Below the pieces are notes generated by a model. That model was not told where the DNA came from. It saw only the letters and a program-made list of their open reading frames with translations, and searched no databases. Position numbers and translations under genes: made by a program. Below, one piece after another: positions 21,097 to 30,710 of a DNA stretch of 64,000 nucleotides (position 1 is its first letter; the number at the start of each line of letters is the position of its first letter). The stretch is from Acinetobacter celticus. Lineage in GTDB: Bacteria > Pseudomonadota > Gammaproteobacteria > Pseudomonadales > Moraxellaceae. Location: positions 143,592 to 207,591 of the forward strand of contig NZ_MBDL01000012.1 in NCBI RefSeq assembly GCF_001707755.1, written 5' to 3'.

Positions 21097-22269
21097 TTAT
21101 TTTTGTGTTAACAACACATCTGTAATATGTTCAATATAACTTTCCTCCCGCAGATCATGCGGGAGTGGGAAATTTAAATTGGGTTGCACCCCAATACCAT
21201 CAATCATATGACCCTTTGGGGTGTAATACTGCGACACTGTCATTTGCAAAGCTGAACCATTACTTAGGGGAAATAGTTTCTGTACCACCCCTTTACCATA
21301 GCTTTTTTCACCCGCCACCCATGCACGGCCATGCTCTTTCATGGCAGCGGTAAAGACTTCAGCCGCTGAAGCTGAACGATGATTAATTAAAATACCCACT
21401 TTCAAATTTTGAAATTCAAAACTTGGTAAGGCTTGAAACTGTTGATCGCCTTCAGAGCGACTTTGGGTCGACACAATCACACCCTGATTCAAAAATAAAT
21501 CGGCAGATTCAACTGCAGCCGACAACAAGCCCCCTGGGTTATTGCGCAAGTCAATCAGCACTGCTTTTAGTTTAGATGTGGCGTGACTTTCAATAATGCG
21601 TTTAATTTCATTGGCGGTATCTTGCTGAAAAACCTTAACATGCACGACCAGAACTTGATTATTCAACAATCTAGATTCGATATCTGTTTCAATTTTTGTA
21701 TTACGAACCACACTCATTTCAGCACTATTAGCAGATAACTGTACGCTCAGTGTCGACCCAATTGCACCATCTAATAGGTGCTTCACTTGGTCTTGATTGA
21801 GTTTTTTAAGTTCCTGATCTTCAAGTTTATAAACCGTCATACCATTTTTCAAACCTAATTTAGCAGAGTCTGCGTCGGGTTTTAAATGCTGAATTACCCA
21901 ATGTTGCATGGTAGGATCAAAACGTAAATTAAAATCGACAGAGGCTAAATCGCCTTCGGTATATTGCAATAATTGTTTGTATTCTTCAGGAGAAAGATAT
22001 CTCGAATAGCGGTCTAGCCCGCTGACTAAGCCTTTAATTGCTTGTTGGAACAGGTCATCGTCATTCTTTTCTTTGACATAATTGTCTTTAACAATGCCGT
22101 ATATTTGAACAAATTGTTGAATGGATTCGACAGGAACTTCTTGGTAGCTGGCCTCGTAATCCCCATCAAACTCATCGGAAGCAGGTATTTTTCCTGCTCC
22201 CCATGCAAAATGGCTTGAGCACATGAGTGTGGTGAAAAGTACCGCAGTCGTCCAATGTGCCTTCGCCAT
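21097..22269 (-). CDS. S41 carboxyl-terminal processing peptidase
   Basis: A periplasmic serine protease of the CtpA/Prc family. The 390-residue protein has a signal peptide ending in AWGA (about residue 25), a reduced PDZ-like region (about 100-185), and the S41 catalytic domain with the Ser-Lys dyad at Ser301 (RSASAAE) and Lys326 (SYGKG); the 25-residue spacing matches E. coli Prc. Known family roles are trimming envelope proteins and controlling cell-wall hydrolases. It sits 18 bases behind gpmI and is probably cotranscribed with it, an arrangement also seen with envC-gpmI loci in other bacteria. Confidence 0.9.
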   Translation of the reverse strand: MAKAHWTTAVLFTTLMCSSHFAWGAGKIPASDEFDGDYEASYQEVPVESIQQFVQIYGIVKDNYVKEKNDDDLFQQAIKGLVSGLDRYSRYLSPEEYKQLLQYTEGDLASVDFNLRFDPTMQHWVIQHLKPDADSAKLGLKNGMTVYKLEDQELKKLNQDQVKHLLDGAIGSTLSVQLSANSAEMSVVRNTKIETDIESRLLNNQVLVVHVKVFQQDTANEIKRIIESHATSKLKAVLIDLRNNPGGLLSAAVESADLFLNQGVIVSTQSRSEGDQQFQALPSFEFQNLKVGILINHRSASAAEVFTAAMKEHGRAWVAGEKSYGKGVVQKLFPLSNGSALQMTVSQYYTPKGHMIDGIGVQPNLNFPLPHDLREESYIEHITDVLLTQK

Positions 22270-22287
22270 GCTTTTATCCTTATTTCT

Positions 22288-23835
22288 TTAAGCGTCTAAA
22301 TGAACCAAATTACGCCCCTGCATTTCTGCTGGAACAGGAAGATTCATTAAGCTCAATAATGTCGGTGCAACATCTGCCAGTACGCCACCTTCTGCAATAG
22401 TTGCAGACGTCGGGCCTACATAAATAAACGGCACAAGCTCGGTTGTATGCTGTGTATGCACCTGACCACTCACGTAATCTTGCATCTGTTCCACATTACC
22501 ATGATCGGCAGTAATTAACATATGACCTTTTTGAGCCATCACTGCATCATAAACCCGGCCTAAGCATGTATCTACCGCTTCAACGGCTTTAACTGCCGCA
22601 TCAAATACACCTGTATGTCCGACCATATCGCCATTGGCAAAGTTCACCACCAACAAGTCAAACTCGCCTGAATTAATGGCTGCCACCAGTTCATCCGTCA
22701 CTTCATAAGCGCTCATTTCTGGCTTTAAATCGTAAGTTGCGACATTCGGTGATGGAATTAAAATACGCTTTTCACCCGGATATTCATCTTCACGGCCACC
22801 GCTAAAGAAGAAAGTTACGTGAGCATATTTTTCTGTTTCAGCAATTCGTAGTTGAGTTTTCCCCAAGTCTGATAAATATTCACCTAATGAATTCACCAAA
22901 GCTTCTGGCATATAAGCCACAGGCGCATCAATAGTGGCTTGATAGCGGGTCAACATGACAAATTTAGACAAGGCAGGAACCACTTTACGCTCAAATCCTG
23001 CAAAGTCTTTTTCTACAAAGGCTTTGGTAATTTCACGCGCACGGTCGGCACGGAAATTCATAAATACAACGCTGTCGCCATCTTGAATTTTAGCCATATC
23101 GCCAATACGCGTGGCTTTAACAAACTCATCGCTTTCATTGGCAAGGTAGGCCTGTTCTAAGCCCTCAACAGCCGTTGCAACCTGACGCGTGGCTTCACCT
23201 TCAGTCAGCAAACGATAGGCTTGTTCCACACGATCCCAACGGTTATCACGATCCATCGCGAAATAGCGACCAATCATCGTGGCAATACGGCCTTGACCTG
23301 GATATTGCGCAAACAATGCGTCTAATTTTTCTAATGATGGCTGCGCACTTTTTGGTGGCGTATCACGACCATCTAAAAATGCATGCAAATACACGGTTGC
23401 ACCACGTTTTAGCGCCAGCTCTGCCATAGCCACAATTTGGTCTTCATGTGAATGCACACCACCTTGTGAGAGCAAACCTAAGATGTGTACCGCACCTTGC
23501 GCGGTTTTGGCTTTTTCGACAGCATCAATCAGCACTTCATGCTCAAAAAAAGCACCTGTACGAATATCTTTGGTAATGCGGGTAAAATCTTGATATAGCA
23601 CACGGCCTGCACCTAGATTCATATGCCCCACTTCAGAGTTACCCATTTGGCCATCTGGCAAGCCAACATCTTCACCTGAACCCGAAATTAAACCATGCGG
23701 ATGCTTTGCTTCCATCGCTGTTAAGTTAGGGCGTTTTGCCGCTAAAAAAGCATTATCTTTCAGCTCTTCACGATGTCCCACACCATCCATAATCACTAAA
23801 ACGTGAGGGATTTTTCCAGCAACTGCATCCGTCAT
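22288..23835 (-). CDS. gpmI: 2,3-bisphosphoglycerate-independent phosphoglycerate mutase
   Basis: GpmI interconverts 3- and 2-phosphoglycerate with two manganese ions. The 515-residue protein is of standard length. The first metal ligand Asp17 (VIMDGVG), the catalytic Ser67 (GNSEVGH), the substrate loop [11 protein letters not shown] and the C-terminal ADHGN metal block are all visible. It lies behind lptF-lptG on the same strand with about 120 bases between, and ahead of ctp. Confidence 0.97.
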   Translation of the reverse strand: MTDAVAGKIPHVLVIMDGVGHREELKDNAFLAAKRPNLTAMEAKHPHGLISGSGEDVGLPDGQMGNSEVGHMNLGAGRVLYQDFTRITKDIRTGAFFEHEVLIDAVEKAKTAQGAVHILGLLSQGGVHSHEDQIVAMAELALKRGATVYLHAFLDGRDTPPKSAQPSLEKLDALFAQYPGQGRIATMIGRYFAMDRDNRWDRVEQAYRLLTEGEATRQVATAVEGLEQAYLANESDEFVKATRIGDMAKIQDGDSVVFMNFRADRAREITKAFVEKDFAGFERKVVPALSKFVMLTRYQATIDAPVAYMPEALVNSLGEYLSDLGKTQLRIAETEKYAHVTFFFSGGREDEYPGEKRILIPSPNVATYDLKPEMSAYEVTDELVAAINSGEFDLLVVNFANGDMVGHTGVFDAAVKAVEAVDTCLGRVYDAVMAQKGHMLITADHGNVEQMQDYVSGQVHTQHTTELVPFIYVGPTSATIAEGGVLADVAPTLLSLMNLPVPAEMQGRNLVHLDA

Positions 23836-23898
23836 TCTTACACACTCTTCAGGTCTATATATTAATCACACTATCTTACCGAATTTTCGGTTAAGACT

Positions 23899-23942
23899 CT
23901 ATGTTCCCCACAGTGTTAATACTGTTCAGGGACATAGTTTTT
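23899..23942 (+). other. Long imperfect hairpin with U-run between lptG and gpmI
   Basis: CTATG (23899-23903) at one end and CATAG (23933-23937) at the other frame an inner stem ACAGT/ACTGT (23910-23914 and 23921-23925) plus CCC/GGG pairing. On the plus strand it is followed by TTTTT. No plus-strand gene ends here, since both flanking genes run on the minus strand. It could end an antisense transcript or act as a processing or attenuation hairpin between lptG and gpmI. Confidence 0.5.
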
Positions 23943-23957
23943 CTCGATATTGTCCGC

Positions 23958-25028
23958 TTATCTGGCACGCTGTAGTAAATAACCACCTGCCATAAAAATT
24001 AGCACAATAGGTACAAAAACGAACCACGCAGGTGATGGCGAATACACCAAACTGGCATAACCCAAAAAGTCCTGTAAATAGAAAAAACCTAAACCCGTAA
24101 AGAGCGCAATCACCAAGCGAAAGCCCATTGATTGTTGGCGCAAAGGGCCAAAGATAAAGGAACAAGCAATCACCACTAAAGCGATCAAGGCCAATGGCGA
24201 AACCAATTTTTGCCAAAAGGCCAGCTGATAGGTTTTCGGCACTTGGCTATATTCATCTAAATAGCTCATGAAGCTCACCAACTGACTGGGTGATAAATCT
24301 TCCGGATCAACAGTCACCATATGCACATATTTTGGTTGCAAGGCCAAGGCTAAAGGAAGGGTCTTATTGGATTCTAAAATGGCATCGCCATTGTTCAAAA
24401 TATCCACTTGTTTGGCATTTTGCAGTGACCAACTACCATCTGAAACAAACTGGCCTTGTTCTGCATTTAATGTCCCACGTAAATGATAGCTTTGATCAAA
24501 ATCGACCACTTGCACATTTTTCAATTGTCCTTGTGAATTGGCATAGTCGATATAAATAAACCGTTGCCCTTCACGCGTCCAATACCCTTTTACTTCGCCC
24601 AGTTCTGCTGTAGTGCGGTGACTCTTTACGCTATCAGCTTTTTCATTGGTATATGGAATCACCCATTCACTTAAAGCAAAAGATAAAATCACCAAAACCA
24701 ATGCAGAGCGCACAACCCAACCAACAATACGCCAGAGGCTAATCCCTGCCGAGCGCATGACAATCAGTTCACTGCTAGAAGCCAAGGTACCCAACCCAAG
24801 AACTGCGCCAATTAACGCAGAAATAGGCAAAATTTCATACAGCGCCTTCGGTGCGCCCCACAGTACATAGAGGAACGCATCCCATGCACCATAGCCATCT
24901 TTAAGTGCACCCAATTCACCCAAATAGGTGAACAGCACCTGTAAACCAGATAAGACCGCAGTTGCACCCAGCATCGCGAGTACAGTGGTTTTGGTCACAT
25001 GTTTGGCAATAATACGGCGCGCTAACAT
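23958..25028 (-). CDS. lptG: LPS export permease LptG
   Basis: LptG is an inner-membrane subunit of the LptB2FG ABC transporter that extracts lipopolysaccharide or lipooligosaccharide for export. The 356-residue protein has three membrane segments, a periplasmic beta-jellyroll (about 130-260) and three more segments, the YjgP/YjgQ plan. It starts two bases after the lptF stop, so lptF and lptG are tightly coupled. The LptG assignment is by order (second gene) and similarity. Confidence 0.94.
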   Translation of the reverse strand: MLARRIIAKHVTKTTVLAMLGATAVLSGLQVLFTYLGELGALKDGYGAWDAFLYVLWGAPKALYEILPISALIGAVLGLGTLASSSELIVMRSAGISLWRIVGWVVRSALVLVILSFALSEWVIPYTNEKADSVKSHRTTAELGEVKGYWTREGQRFIYIDYANSQGQLKNVQVVDFDQSYHLRGTLNAEQGQFVSDGSWSLQNAKQVDILNNGDAILESNKTLPLALALQPKYVHMVTVDPEDLSPSQLVSFMSYLDEYSQVPKTYQLAFWQKLVSPLALIALVVIACSFIFGPLRQQSMGFRLVIALFTGLGFFYLQDFLGYASLVYSPSPAWFVFVPIVLIFMAGGYLLQRAR

Positions 25029-25030
25029 TG

Positions 25031-26131
25031 TTAAGACCTCACTCGCTGAATTTGTTTTTTAATTTTTGGTGCCAATTTCTGTTTGCGTGAGAACAACATC
25101 GCAGCGATACCATAAATCACTAAAATAGTCGGATAAATCCAAACGGTCATTTCACCTTTAGAAATACGGGTTTTTACCGCCATTAATGCCACAATTAAAC
25201 TGGCAAAAATTAATAATGCAGGAAACAGTTTTAAATAACGTCCTTGACGGGGGCTAACTTCCGACAGTGCAACAGACAACATTAACGCCACAAGAATGGT
25301 GAAAGGTACAAAAAATCGCCAACCCAATTCACTGGCAACCACAGGATCCGCACGGTTACTCCATAGCTTTGAAGTCGGCAAAGCTTCGACTTCCGTACTT
25401 TCAAACTTCGCTTCAGCATTACTTTCTAAGCGTAAACGGTAGCTTTGAAATTCAGCCTGTGAATAGCGTGGTTGGTTTGGGTAAATTTCATAACGGCGAC
25501 CTTCAGTTAAATCGACCACACTGGCCGTATCATTCTGCATTTCAACTCGAGTTGCTTCTTTCGCCAAAATAATAACGTCAGGTTTACCTTCACTTTTTGC
25601 GCGTTCATACACAAAAATATCTTTCAGATTTCTGCGGTCTTCAGATAAATCACCTGCATAAATTGTATAGCGTCCAGCGGAAATAAATTCTTTCGGTCGG
25701 ACCAAATCAAAACCTGTACGCACGGCCTGACTTGTCGCCAAAGCCTCATACTGTCGAAGGCCCCATGGCGATGCCCATAACATTAAACAGCCTTGAGCGA
25801 CTAAAAACACCAAGGACATTGGAATCAATAGGCGTGCCAACTGGTGACGACTAACCCCACTGCCATTCATGACGGCCATTTCGTGGTCGACATACATTCG
25901 ACCAAAAACCAGCATTAAACCAATAAAAAAACCAAGAGGAAGAATTAAAGTTAAGAACTCTGGCAAACGGTAGCCAATAATGCTGAACAAAATACTCGCA
26001 TCTAAACGGCCCTGTGCTGCCACACCAAAATACTTGATCAGTCGGCCACCCATCATGATCAAGGTCAATAAGGCAATCACAACCAAAGATGTCGAAACAA
26101 CTTGCTTGACCAGATAACGCCGAATAATCAA
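25031..26131 (-). CDS. lptF: LPS export permease LptF
   Basis: Partner of LptG in the LptB2FG exporter. The 366-residue protein starts with MIIRRYLVKQ, typical of LptF, and shows three membrane segments, a periplasmic jellyroll with the RYEIYPNQPRY block, and three C-terminal segments with a basic tail. It is the first gene of lptF-lptG and is divergent from pepA, the arrangement found in E. coli and Pseudomonas. Promoters for both directions must lie in 26132-26290. Confidence 0.95.
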   Translation of the reverse strand: MIIRRYLVKQVVSTSLVVIALLTLIMMGGRLIKYFGVAAQGRLDASILFSIIGYRLPEFLTLILPLGFFIGLMLVFGRMYVDHEMAVMNGSGVSRHQLARLLIPMSLVFLVAQGCLMLWASPWGLRQYEALATSQAVRTGFDLVRPKEFISAGRYTIYAGDLSEDRRNLKDIFVYERAKSEGKPDVIILAKEATRVEMQNDTASVVDLTEGRRYEIYPNQPRYSQAEFQSYRLRLESNAEAKFESTEVEALPTSKLWSNRADPVVASELGWRFFVPFTILVALMLSVALSEVSPRQGRYLKLFPALLIFASLIVALMAVKTRISKGEMTVWIYPTILVIYGIAAMLFSRKQKLAPKIKKQIQRVRS

Positions 26132-26290
26132 ATTAATTCTTCCAAAATAATAGGGAATAAAACCTAGCGATAGTTTACCCGAATGCTGAAAATAAAAAAC
26201 CTTTAGCCTTGTTGCACATTGAAATCCTATTCATGAAAATGTTTCAATGGTTTAATGGTTTGCAAATTCTAAAAGGCACGAATACCGTCT

Positions 26291-27739
26291 ATGAAACTTA
26301 CGATTAATACGTCATTCCAAGCAAATGCGTCTAGCCAATCTTTGTTGATATTAGTAGATTCTGAGCATGTTCAAAATACTGCAGATTCATATCAAATCAA
26401 TGATTTAGATAAAACAATTGAAGCTGTTCAATTTAAAGCAGGACTCAATGAAACCTTAACATTAATTGGTACAGTGAAAGCCTGTGGCAATACAACACTG
26501 GTCGGAATCGGCAAAGCTGAAGAGCTTCAGCCCGCGAAACTCGCAAAAATTGCACAAACAATTATTAAAGCGTCACAAAAAAAATTCCAACAAATCAGTA
26601 TTGATATTTCCACACTACCGCAAGAATTACATTACTTATTTGCATTAAGTCTGACTCAAGCAAGCTATGCCTTTGATGAATATAAATCGAAAAAGAATGA
26701 GTTTGCACTACAGCAAGTGAATTTTATTGCGACGCAAAGTGTCTTAACGGAACAACAATTACAGTTAATCAGCGCCATTCAAAATGGTCAAAATTACACT
26801 CGTGACTTGGGCAACCGTCCTGGCAATATTTGTTTTCCTGAATATTTAGCTGAACAAGCTTTGGCTTTAGAGGCTGAATTTCCCGACTTGCTCAAAGTCA
26901 CGGTACTTGATGAACAGCAAATGGCTGATCTGGGTATGGGCGCTTTCCTTGCAGTAAGCAAAGGTTCTGACCGTCCGGGTCGTATTATCACCCTTGAATA
27001 TCAAGCCCATCGTTCTGAAGCACCTGTCGTATTGGTCGGTAAAGGCGTGACTTTTGATACGGGTGGTATTTCTTTAAAACCGGGCGCAGGCATGGATGAA
27101 ATGAAATACGATATGTGTGGTTCTGCGTCTGTATTGGGCACCTTACGCGCCTTATGCGAATCTAAACTGCCTATTCATGTGGTCGGTGCTATTGCAGCGG
27201 CAGAGAATATGCCATCGGGTGGTGCAACCCGTCCGGGCGATATTGTCACCACCATGAGTGGACAAACGGTAGAAATTCTAAATACCGATGCCGAAGGCCG
27301 TTTGGTGCTCTGCGATACGCTGACGTATGTCAAACGCTTTAACCCTGCCTTGGTCATTGATATTGCAACCTTAACAGGTGCTTGCGTTGTCGCTTTAGGT
27401 TCAGTGCTGACAGGCATGTTCACCCCCGATGAAGAATTGGCAACCGAGTTGAGCCTTGCAGGTCAAACATCTTTTGACCGTGTGTGGCGCATGCCAGTGA
27501 TTGAAGACTACCAAGAACAACTGGATTCTCCATTTGCAGATATTGCCAATATTGGTGGCCCAAAAGCAGGTGCAGTCACTGCGGCGTGTTTCTTACAACG
27601 TTTTACTCGTGAATACCGTTGGGCGCATTTAGACATTGCAGGTACCGCATGGAATTCTGGTGCAAACAAAGGCGCAACAGGTCGTCCTGTCCCTCTATTG
27701 ATGCAATTTCTGATTAATCGTGCGCAAGCAAATGGCTAA
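26291..27739 (+). CDS. pepA: Leucyl aminopeptidase PepA
   Basis: A hexameric dizinc M17 aminopeptidase of 482 residues. The metal and catalytic residues are all in place: Lys251, Asp256, Lys263, Asp274, and Asp333, Glu335, Arg337 in the NTDAEGRL signature. The N-terminal macro-like domain (1-160) is typical. In E. coli PepA also binds DNA at cer/XerCD sites; whether that applies here cannot be read. The end overlaps holC (ATGGCTAA), so the two are coupled. Confidence 0.96.
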   Translation: MKLTINTSFQANASSQSLLILVDSEHVQNTADSYQINDLDKTIEAVQFKAGLNETLTLIGTVKACGNTTLVGIGKAEELQPAKLAKIAQTIIKASQKKFQQISIDISTLPQELHYLFALSLTQASYAFDEYKSKKNEFALQQVNFIATQSVLTEQQLQLISAIQNGQNYTRDLGNRPGNICFPEYLAEQALALEAEFPDLLKVTVLDEQQMADLGMGAFLAVSKGSDRPGRIITLEYQAHRSEAPVVLVGKGVTFDTGGISLKPGAGMDEMKYDMCGSASVLGTLRALCESKLPIHVVGAIAAAENMPSGGATRPGDIVTTMSGQTVEILNTDAEGRLVLCDTLTYVKRFNPALVIDIATLTGACVVALGSVLTGMFTPDEELATELSLAGQTSFDRVWRMPVIEDYQEQLDSPFADIANIGGPKAGAVTAACFLQRFTREYRWAHLDIAGTAWNSGANKGATGRPVPLLMQFLINRAQANG

Positions 27740-28139
27740 AATCAGCTTTTATCTGTTTGAAAAAAGCCCTGAACGGCAAGTAGAAAGTACTTGTCGTTTA
27801 TGTCGTAAAATTCTGCGTCAACCCGCACGCATTTGGTTGTGGTGCCAAGATGCAGACTTACGACAGCAGTTGGATGAACAACTCTGGAGCTTTGATGCAA
27901 CTGGCTTTATTCCACATGGAATTGATCAGCCAGAAGCTTCTGTCTGTATTTCTGCACACTTACCTGAACAAGTGGACTGGATTGTCTTTAATTTTAACAA
28001 TCAAGCTCTTGAACAGTATGCAAAATTTAGTCACATTATCGAAATTATTGAAAATAATGAACCTGCTAAAATAGTGGGTCGTGATAAATTTAAACAATAT
28101 CGTCGTTGGGGTATTGAACCTCAGACCTTCAAGCTCTAA
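27732..28139 (+). CDS. holC: DNA polymerase III chi subunit
   Basis: HolC links the clamp loader to single-strand binding protein. From ATG 27732 the protein has 135 residues, typical for chi. The N-terminus MAKISFYLFE, the LCRKIL helix and the WIVFNFN strand fit the family. The start codon overlaps the pepA stop, the conserved pepA-holC order. valS, which often follows holC, is absent; instead a coiled-coil hypothetical gene follows after 23 bases. Confidence 0.92.
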   Translation: MAKISFYLFEKSPERQVESTCRLCRKILRQPARIWLWCQDADLRQQLDEQLWSFDATGFIPHGIDQPEASVCISAHLPEQVDWIVFNFNNQALEQYAKFSHIIEIIENNEPAKIVGRDKFKQYRRWGIEPQTFKL

Positions 28140-28162
28140 TTCAAATATAAGGAGATGCTACA

Positions 28163-28810
28163 GTGGCATTAAATGTTGGTCCAGATTTTAAACAGCGCTG
28201 GTTAAACGTGCCTGATGCTGTACGTCAGACCTTTATTGATGACCTTGGACGCATCTGTGAAGTGTTACAACCCAACAGCAATATTCAACAATGGCTAGAC
28301 GACAATCAAAAGCAACAAAACATCTCTTTTGAACGTATTGAAGATGCCTATGCGCAACGCAAAGCTGAGCTCATTGAAGAAGCACGTATTCGAAAGCAAC
28401 AAGCCCTCGAACGTGCATTAGAAAAAAAACGTGCCGAACAGCACGCCTTTGCAGAAAAGTTAAAACTAGATGAATTGCGCCAATTTGCAGAACAAGCAAA
28501 AACACTGGCTTTAATTCGACACACCATTGACCAAGACACCCTCACCTATACTGCGCGTTACCATAAAAATCCCGAAAATACGCCATTCAATTTTGCCAAG
28601 GGTTTATCGGTGGCAGAGCACGAGATGTTGTCTGAACTTGAAAGTGTGCGTATCCGTTTAGAATTAGAAGCTGAAACACAAATTGAACAAGCTGTTTCTG
28701 CCTTCCGTCATAAGCTACAAATTGCAGCGCAAGAAGAAATTGCATACATTTTAGAAAACTCTCATTTTTCCAATGAAACTCCTAAAAATCATTCACCTAG
28801 TATAGATTGA
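28163..28810 (+). CDS. Hypothetical coiled-coil protein in the pepA-holC unit
   Basis: I do not recognise a named family. The 215-residue protein starts at GTG with AAGGAG eight bases upstream. It has a globular N-terminal part (1-65), a long charged helix rich in Glu, Lys, Arg and Ala (about 65-115, likely coiled coil), a short loop with YHKNPENTPF, and a second long helix (about 145-195). No signal peptide or membrane segment is visible. Its close spacing behind holC suggests cotranscription and a possible link to replication, which is only an inference. Confidence 0.85.
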   Translation: MALNVGPDFKQRWLNVPDAVRQTFIDDLGRICEVLQPNSNIQQWLDDNQKQQNISFERIEDAYAQRKAELIEEARIRKQQALERALEKKRAEQHAFAEKLKLDELRQFAEQAKTLALIRHTIDQDTLTYTARYHKNPENTPFNFAKGLSVAEHEMLSELESVRIRLELEAETQIEQAVSAFRHKLQIAAQEEIAYILENSHFSNETPKNHSPSID

Positions 28811-28818
28811 TAGATCAC

Positions 28819-28841
28819 TGTCATTAAAATGACATGTTTTT
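28819..28841 (+). terminator. Possible terminator of the pepA-holC unit
   Basis: TGTCAT and ATGACA pair across TAAA, followed by TGTTTTT. The stem is six pairs and AT-rich, so it is weak. Confidence 0.4.
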
Positions 28842-28928
28842 GCAGCACGATGTTCATCTTCCTCGAGCGTCTTTCACCGAATACGCTCTTCATTAACGAA
28901 GTTTTCGTTTTGATCAGGACATCAATAG

Positions 28929-29147
28929 ATGGACATTTTACACAGCATTACCAAGACTATTTCTGCTTTACCTGCGGGTGAAAAATGGGAAATTACGGCA
29001 CAAAATTTATGGCTCAGTCGTGCAGATTTTCAATCTATTTCGGTTTATCTATGTCGTGAATCTGAAAAAGGTCACTTTTCCATTACCCATACAGCAGATC
29101 TATCAATACCAATTGGTAATACATCACTTTGGGTTACCAAACATTAA
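28929..29147 (+). CDS. Small hypothetical protein
   Basis: A 72-residue frame with ATG at 28929 and a CAGGAC ribosome site about ten bases upstream. The product is soluble, with several aromatic residues and a WEITAQNLWLSRADF segment; no known motif is seen. A hairpin terminator (29181-29202) lies shortly downstream, which supports it as a real transcription unit. Function unknown. Confidence 0.65.
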   Translation: MDILHSITKTISALPAGEKWEITAQNLWLSRADFQSISVYLCRESEKGHFSITHTADLSIPIGNTSLWVTKH

Positions 29148-29180
29148 GATAGTGAGCGTTTTACAATAAAATGATTATGG

Positions 29181-29202
29181 CTTCATTTAAATGGAGTTTT
29201 TT
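29181..29202 (+). terminator. Terminator after the small hypothetical gene
   Basis: CTTCAT pairs with ATGGAG (one G-T pair) across TTAA, followed by TTTTTT. Confidence 0.6.
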
Positions 29203-29240
29203 ACACTAAGTAATTGAATTTTTTATTCAATTTTAACAAT

Positions 29241-29261
29241 AAAAACCCAATACTTTGGGTT
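29241..29261 (-). terminator. Terminator after dedA
   Basis: Read on the minus strand, AACCCAA pairs with TTGGGTT and is followed by TTT. It lies about 110 bases beyond the dedA stop. Confidence 0.6.
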
Positions 29262-29369
29262 CATCATCTTAGACTCATTCTTGACCTTGGGTTTTCATCA
29301 ATCTACAGGACATTTTAAATACCTAATCGTCCCAAACGAATCTCTGTTGTTTTATTCTTTTTTGCTGTT

Positions 29370-29915
29370 TTAGACCAGATCGACAACGGTCGAAACCGTA
29401 TGGCCAAGTCCATAGCCAATACCCAGTAATAAACCCAACCAAATTAGACCACCAACCACATTATAAAACGTAAAAACGGCAATATTCATTCGCGCCGAAC
29501 CCGCAGCAAAAGGCGCGAAAGAGCGAACAAACGGGACAAAACGTGCCATCAGAATGGTTTTTCCGCCATGTTTCATAAAATAGTGATTGGTTTTGACCAT
29601 ATAGGCTGGCTTAAAATAGCGTGAGTGCTGATTAAAAAACTTTAAGCCCAATATACTTCCCGTATAGTAATTTACGGTATAGCCCAGTATTGAAGCAATA
29701 GACAACAAACCAAACATATAGTGCAAATGTACTGCATCTGTCGTAAAACAGAGTGCGCCAATCGCAATCAGCAAACTGTCTCCCGGCAAAAAGAACATAA
29801 ATACTGAACCCGTTTCTGCAAAAATGACTAGAAATAAAATAGCGTAAATCCATACGCCATATTGTTCCAGCATCACAGGTAACCATTGCTCAATATTCAT
29901 TAAAAAATCAATCAT
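29370..29915 (-). CDS. DedA/VTT-domain inner membrane protein
   Basis: A 181-residue DedA-family protein, a group now linked to flipping of undecaprenyl phosphate or other lipids and to envelope stress and antimicrobial-peptide tolerance. The family motifs are visible: an E-T-G stretch after the first segment (FAETGSVFMFFLPGDS), and the RFVPFVRSFAPFAAG block that forms the re-entrant loop. Four to five membrane segments are predicted. Several paralogues usually exist per genome, so which DedA this is cannot be said. Single-gene unit. Confidence 0.9.
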   Translation of the reverse strand: MIDFLMNIEQWLPVMLEQYGVWIYAILFLVIFAETGSVFMFFLPGDSLLIAIGALCFTTDAVHLHYMFGLLSIASILGYTVNYYTGSILGLKFFNQHSRYFKPAYMVKTNHYFMKHGGKTILMARFVPFVRSFAPFAAGSARMNIAVFTFYNVVGGLIWLGLLLGIGYGLGHTVSTVVDLV

Positions 29916-29974
29916 CGACAGCTGTCCAAATTATCTGTTCAAATCTATTACAACAAACATTATGACTCAAAAAC

Positions 29975-30012
29975 AAAAAAACAGCCTAATTTTTCAACCA
30001 GACTGTTTTTTT
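29975..30012 (-). terminator. Terminator after ribE
   Basis: AAAAAAACAG and CTGTTTTTTT are complementary around an 18-base interior with additional CT/AG pairing. On the minus strand a T-run ends it, just past the ribE stop. Confidence 0.65.
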
Positions 30013-30026
30013 ATCATCGATTTAGC

Positions 30027-30686
30027 TTATTTCAAGAAACCATTTGCTGCAAGAAAATCTAGACTTATTTTCGACTGTTGTGGTACTTGCGCGGCTTTTT
30101 CACCCAACAATAGTCGTTCAATATAGCGCGCTAAAATATCGACTTCTAAGTTAACTTTTGCACCTGTTTTCCACGAACCAATATTGGTTCGTTCAGCCGT
30201 ATGCGGAATTAAATTTAAGCTTAGAATATTTCCACGTAAGTGATTAATGGTCAGACTAATTCCATCGACAGTCACAGAGCCTTTTTCTGCTAAATATTTG
30301 GCTATTTCTACAGGTGCGGTGACTTCAAAATACAGTGAGCGTGCATCTTCACGTACCACTGTAATTTCACCCACGGCATCGACATGTCCACTGACAATAT
30401 GTCCGCCAAAACGAGTGGTTGGAAGCATGGCTTTTTCAACATTCACCGCTTGACCAACTTTCCATTGCGCTAAAGTGGTCCGATTCAAGCTTTCGCGTGA
30501 AACATCAGCAGCATACCAATTGCTCCCCCACTCGACGACGGTCAGACAAATCCCATTGGTTGCAATGGAATCGCCTAAATGCACATCAGACATATCTAGA
30601 CTGGTTTGAATGCGTAAACGAATATCTCCGCCAACGCTTTGTAAGCTTTCAACTTTGCCTAAACTTTCAATAATGCCTGTAAACAT
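30027..30686 (-). CDS. ribE: Riboflavin synthase, alpha chain
   Basis: Converts two molecules of 6,7-dimethyl-8-ribityllumazine into riboflavin. The 219-residue protein begins MFTGIIE as in nearly all members and contains two lumazine-binding repeats (1-95 and 96-200), each with a G-H-V/R-type motif (GGHIVSGHVD). It is the last gene of the nrdR-ribD-methyltransferase-ribE group, 24 bases after the methyltransferase stop. The symbol ribE follows Pseudomonas/Acinetobacter use; it equals ribC of E. coli. Confidence 0.95.
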   Translation of the reverse strand: MFTGIIESLGKVESLQSVGGDIRLRIQTSLDMSDVHLGDSIATNGICLTVVEWGSNWYAADVSRESLNRTTLAQWKVGQAVNVEKAMLPTTRFGGHIVSGHVDAVGEITVVREDARSLYFEVTAPVEIAKYLAEKGSVTVDGISLTINHLRGNILSLNLIPHTAERTNIGSWKTGAKVNLEVDILARYIERLLLGEKAAQVPQQSKISLDFLAANGFLK

Positions 30687-30710
30687 AGCTGTACTCGATT
30701 TAAATAGGGT

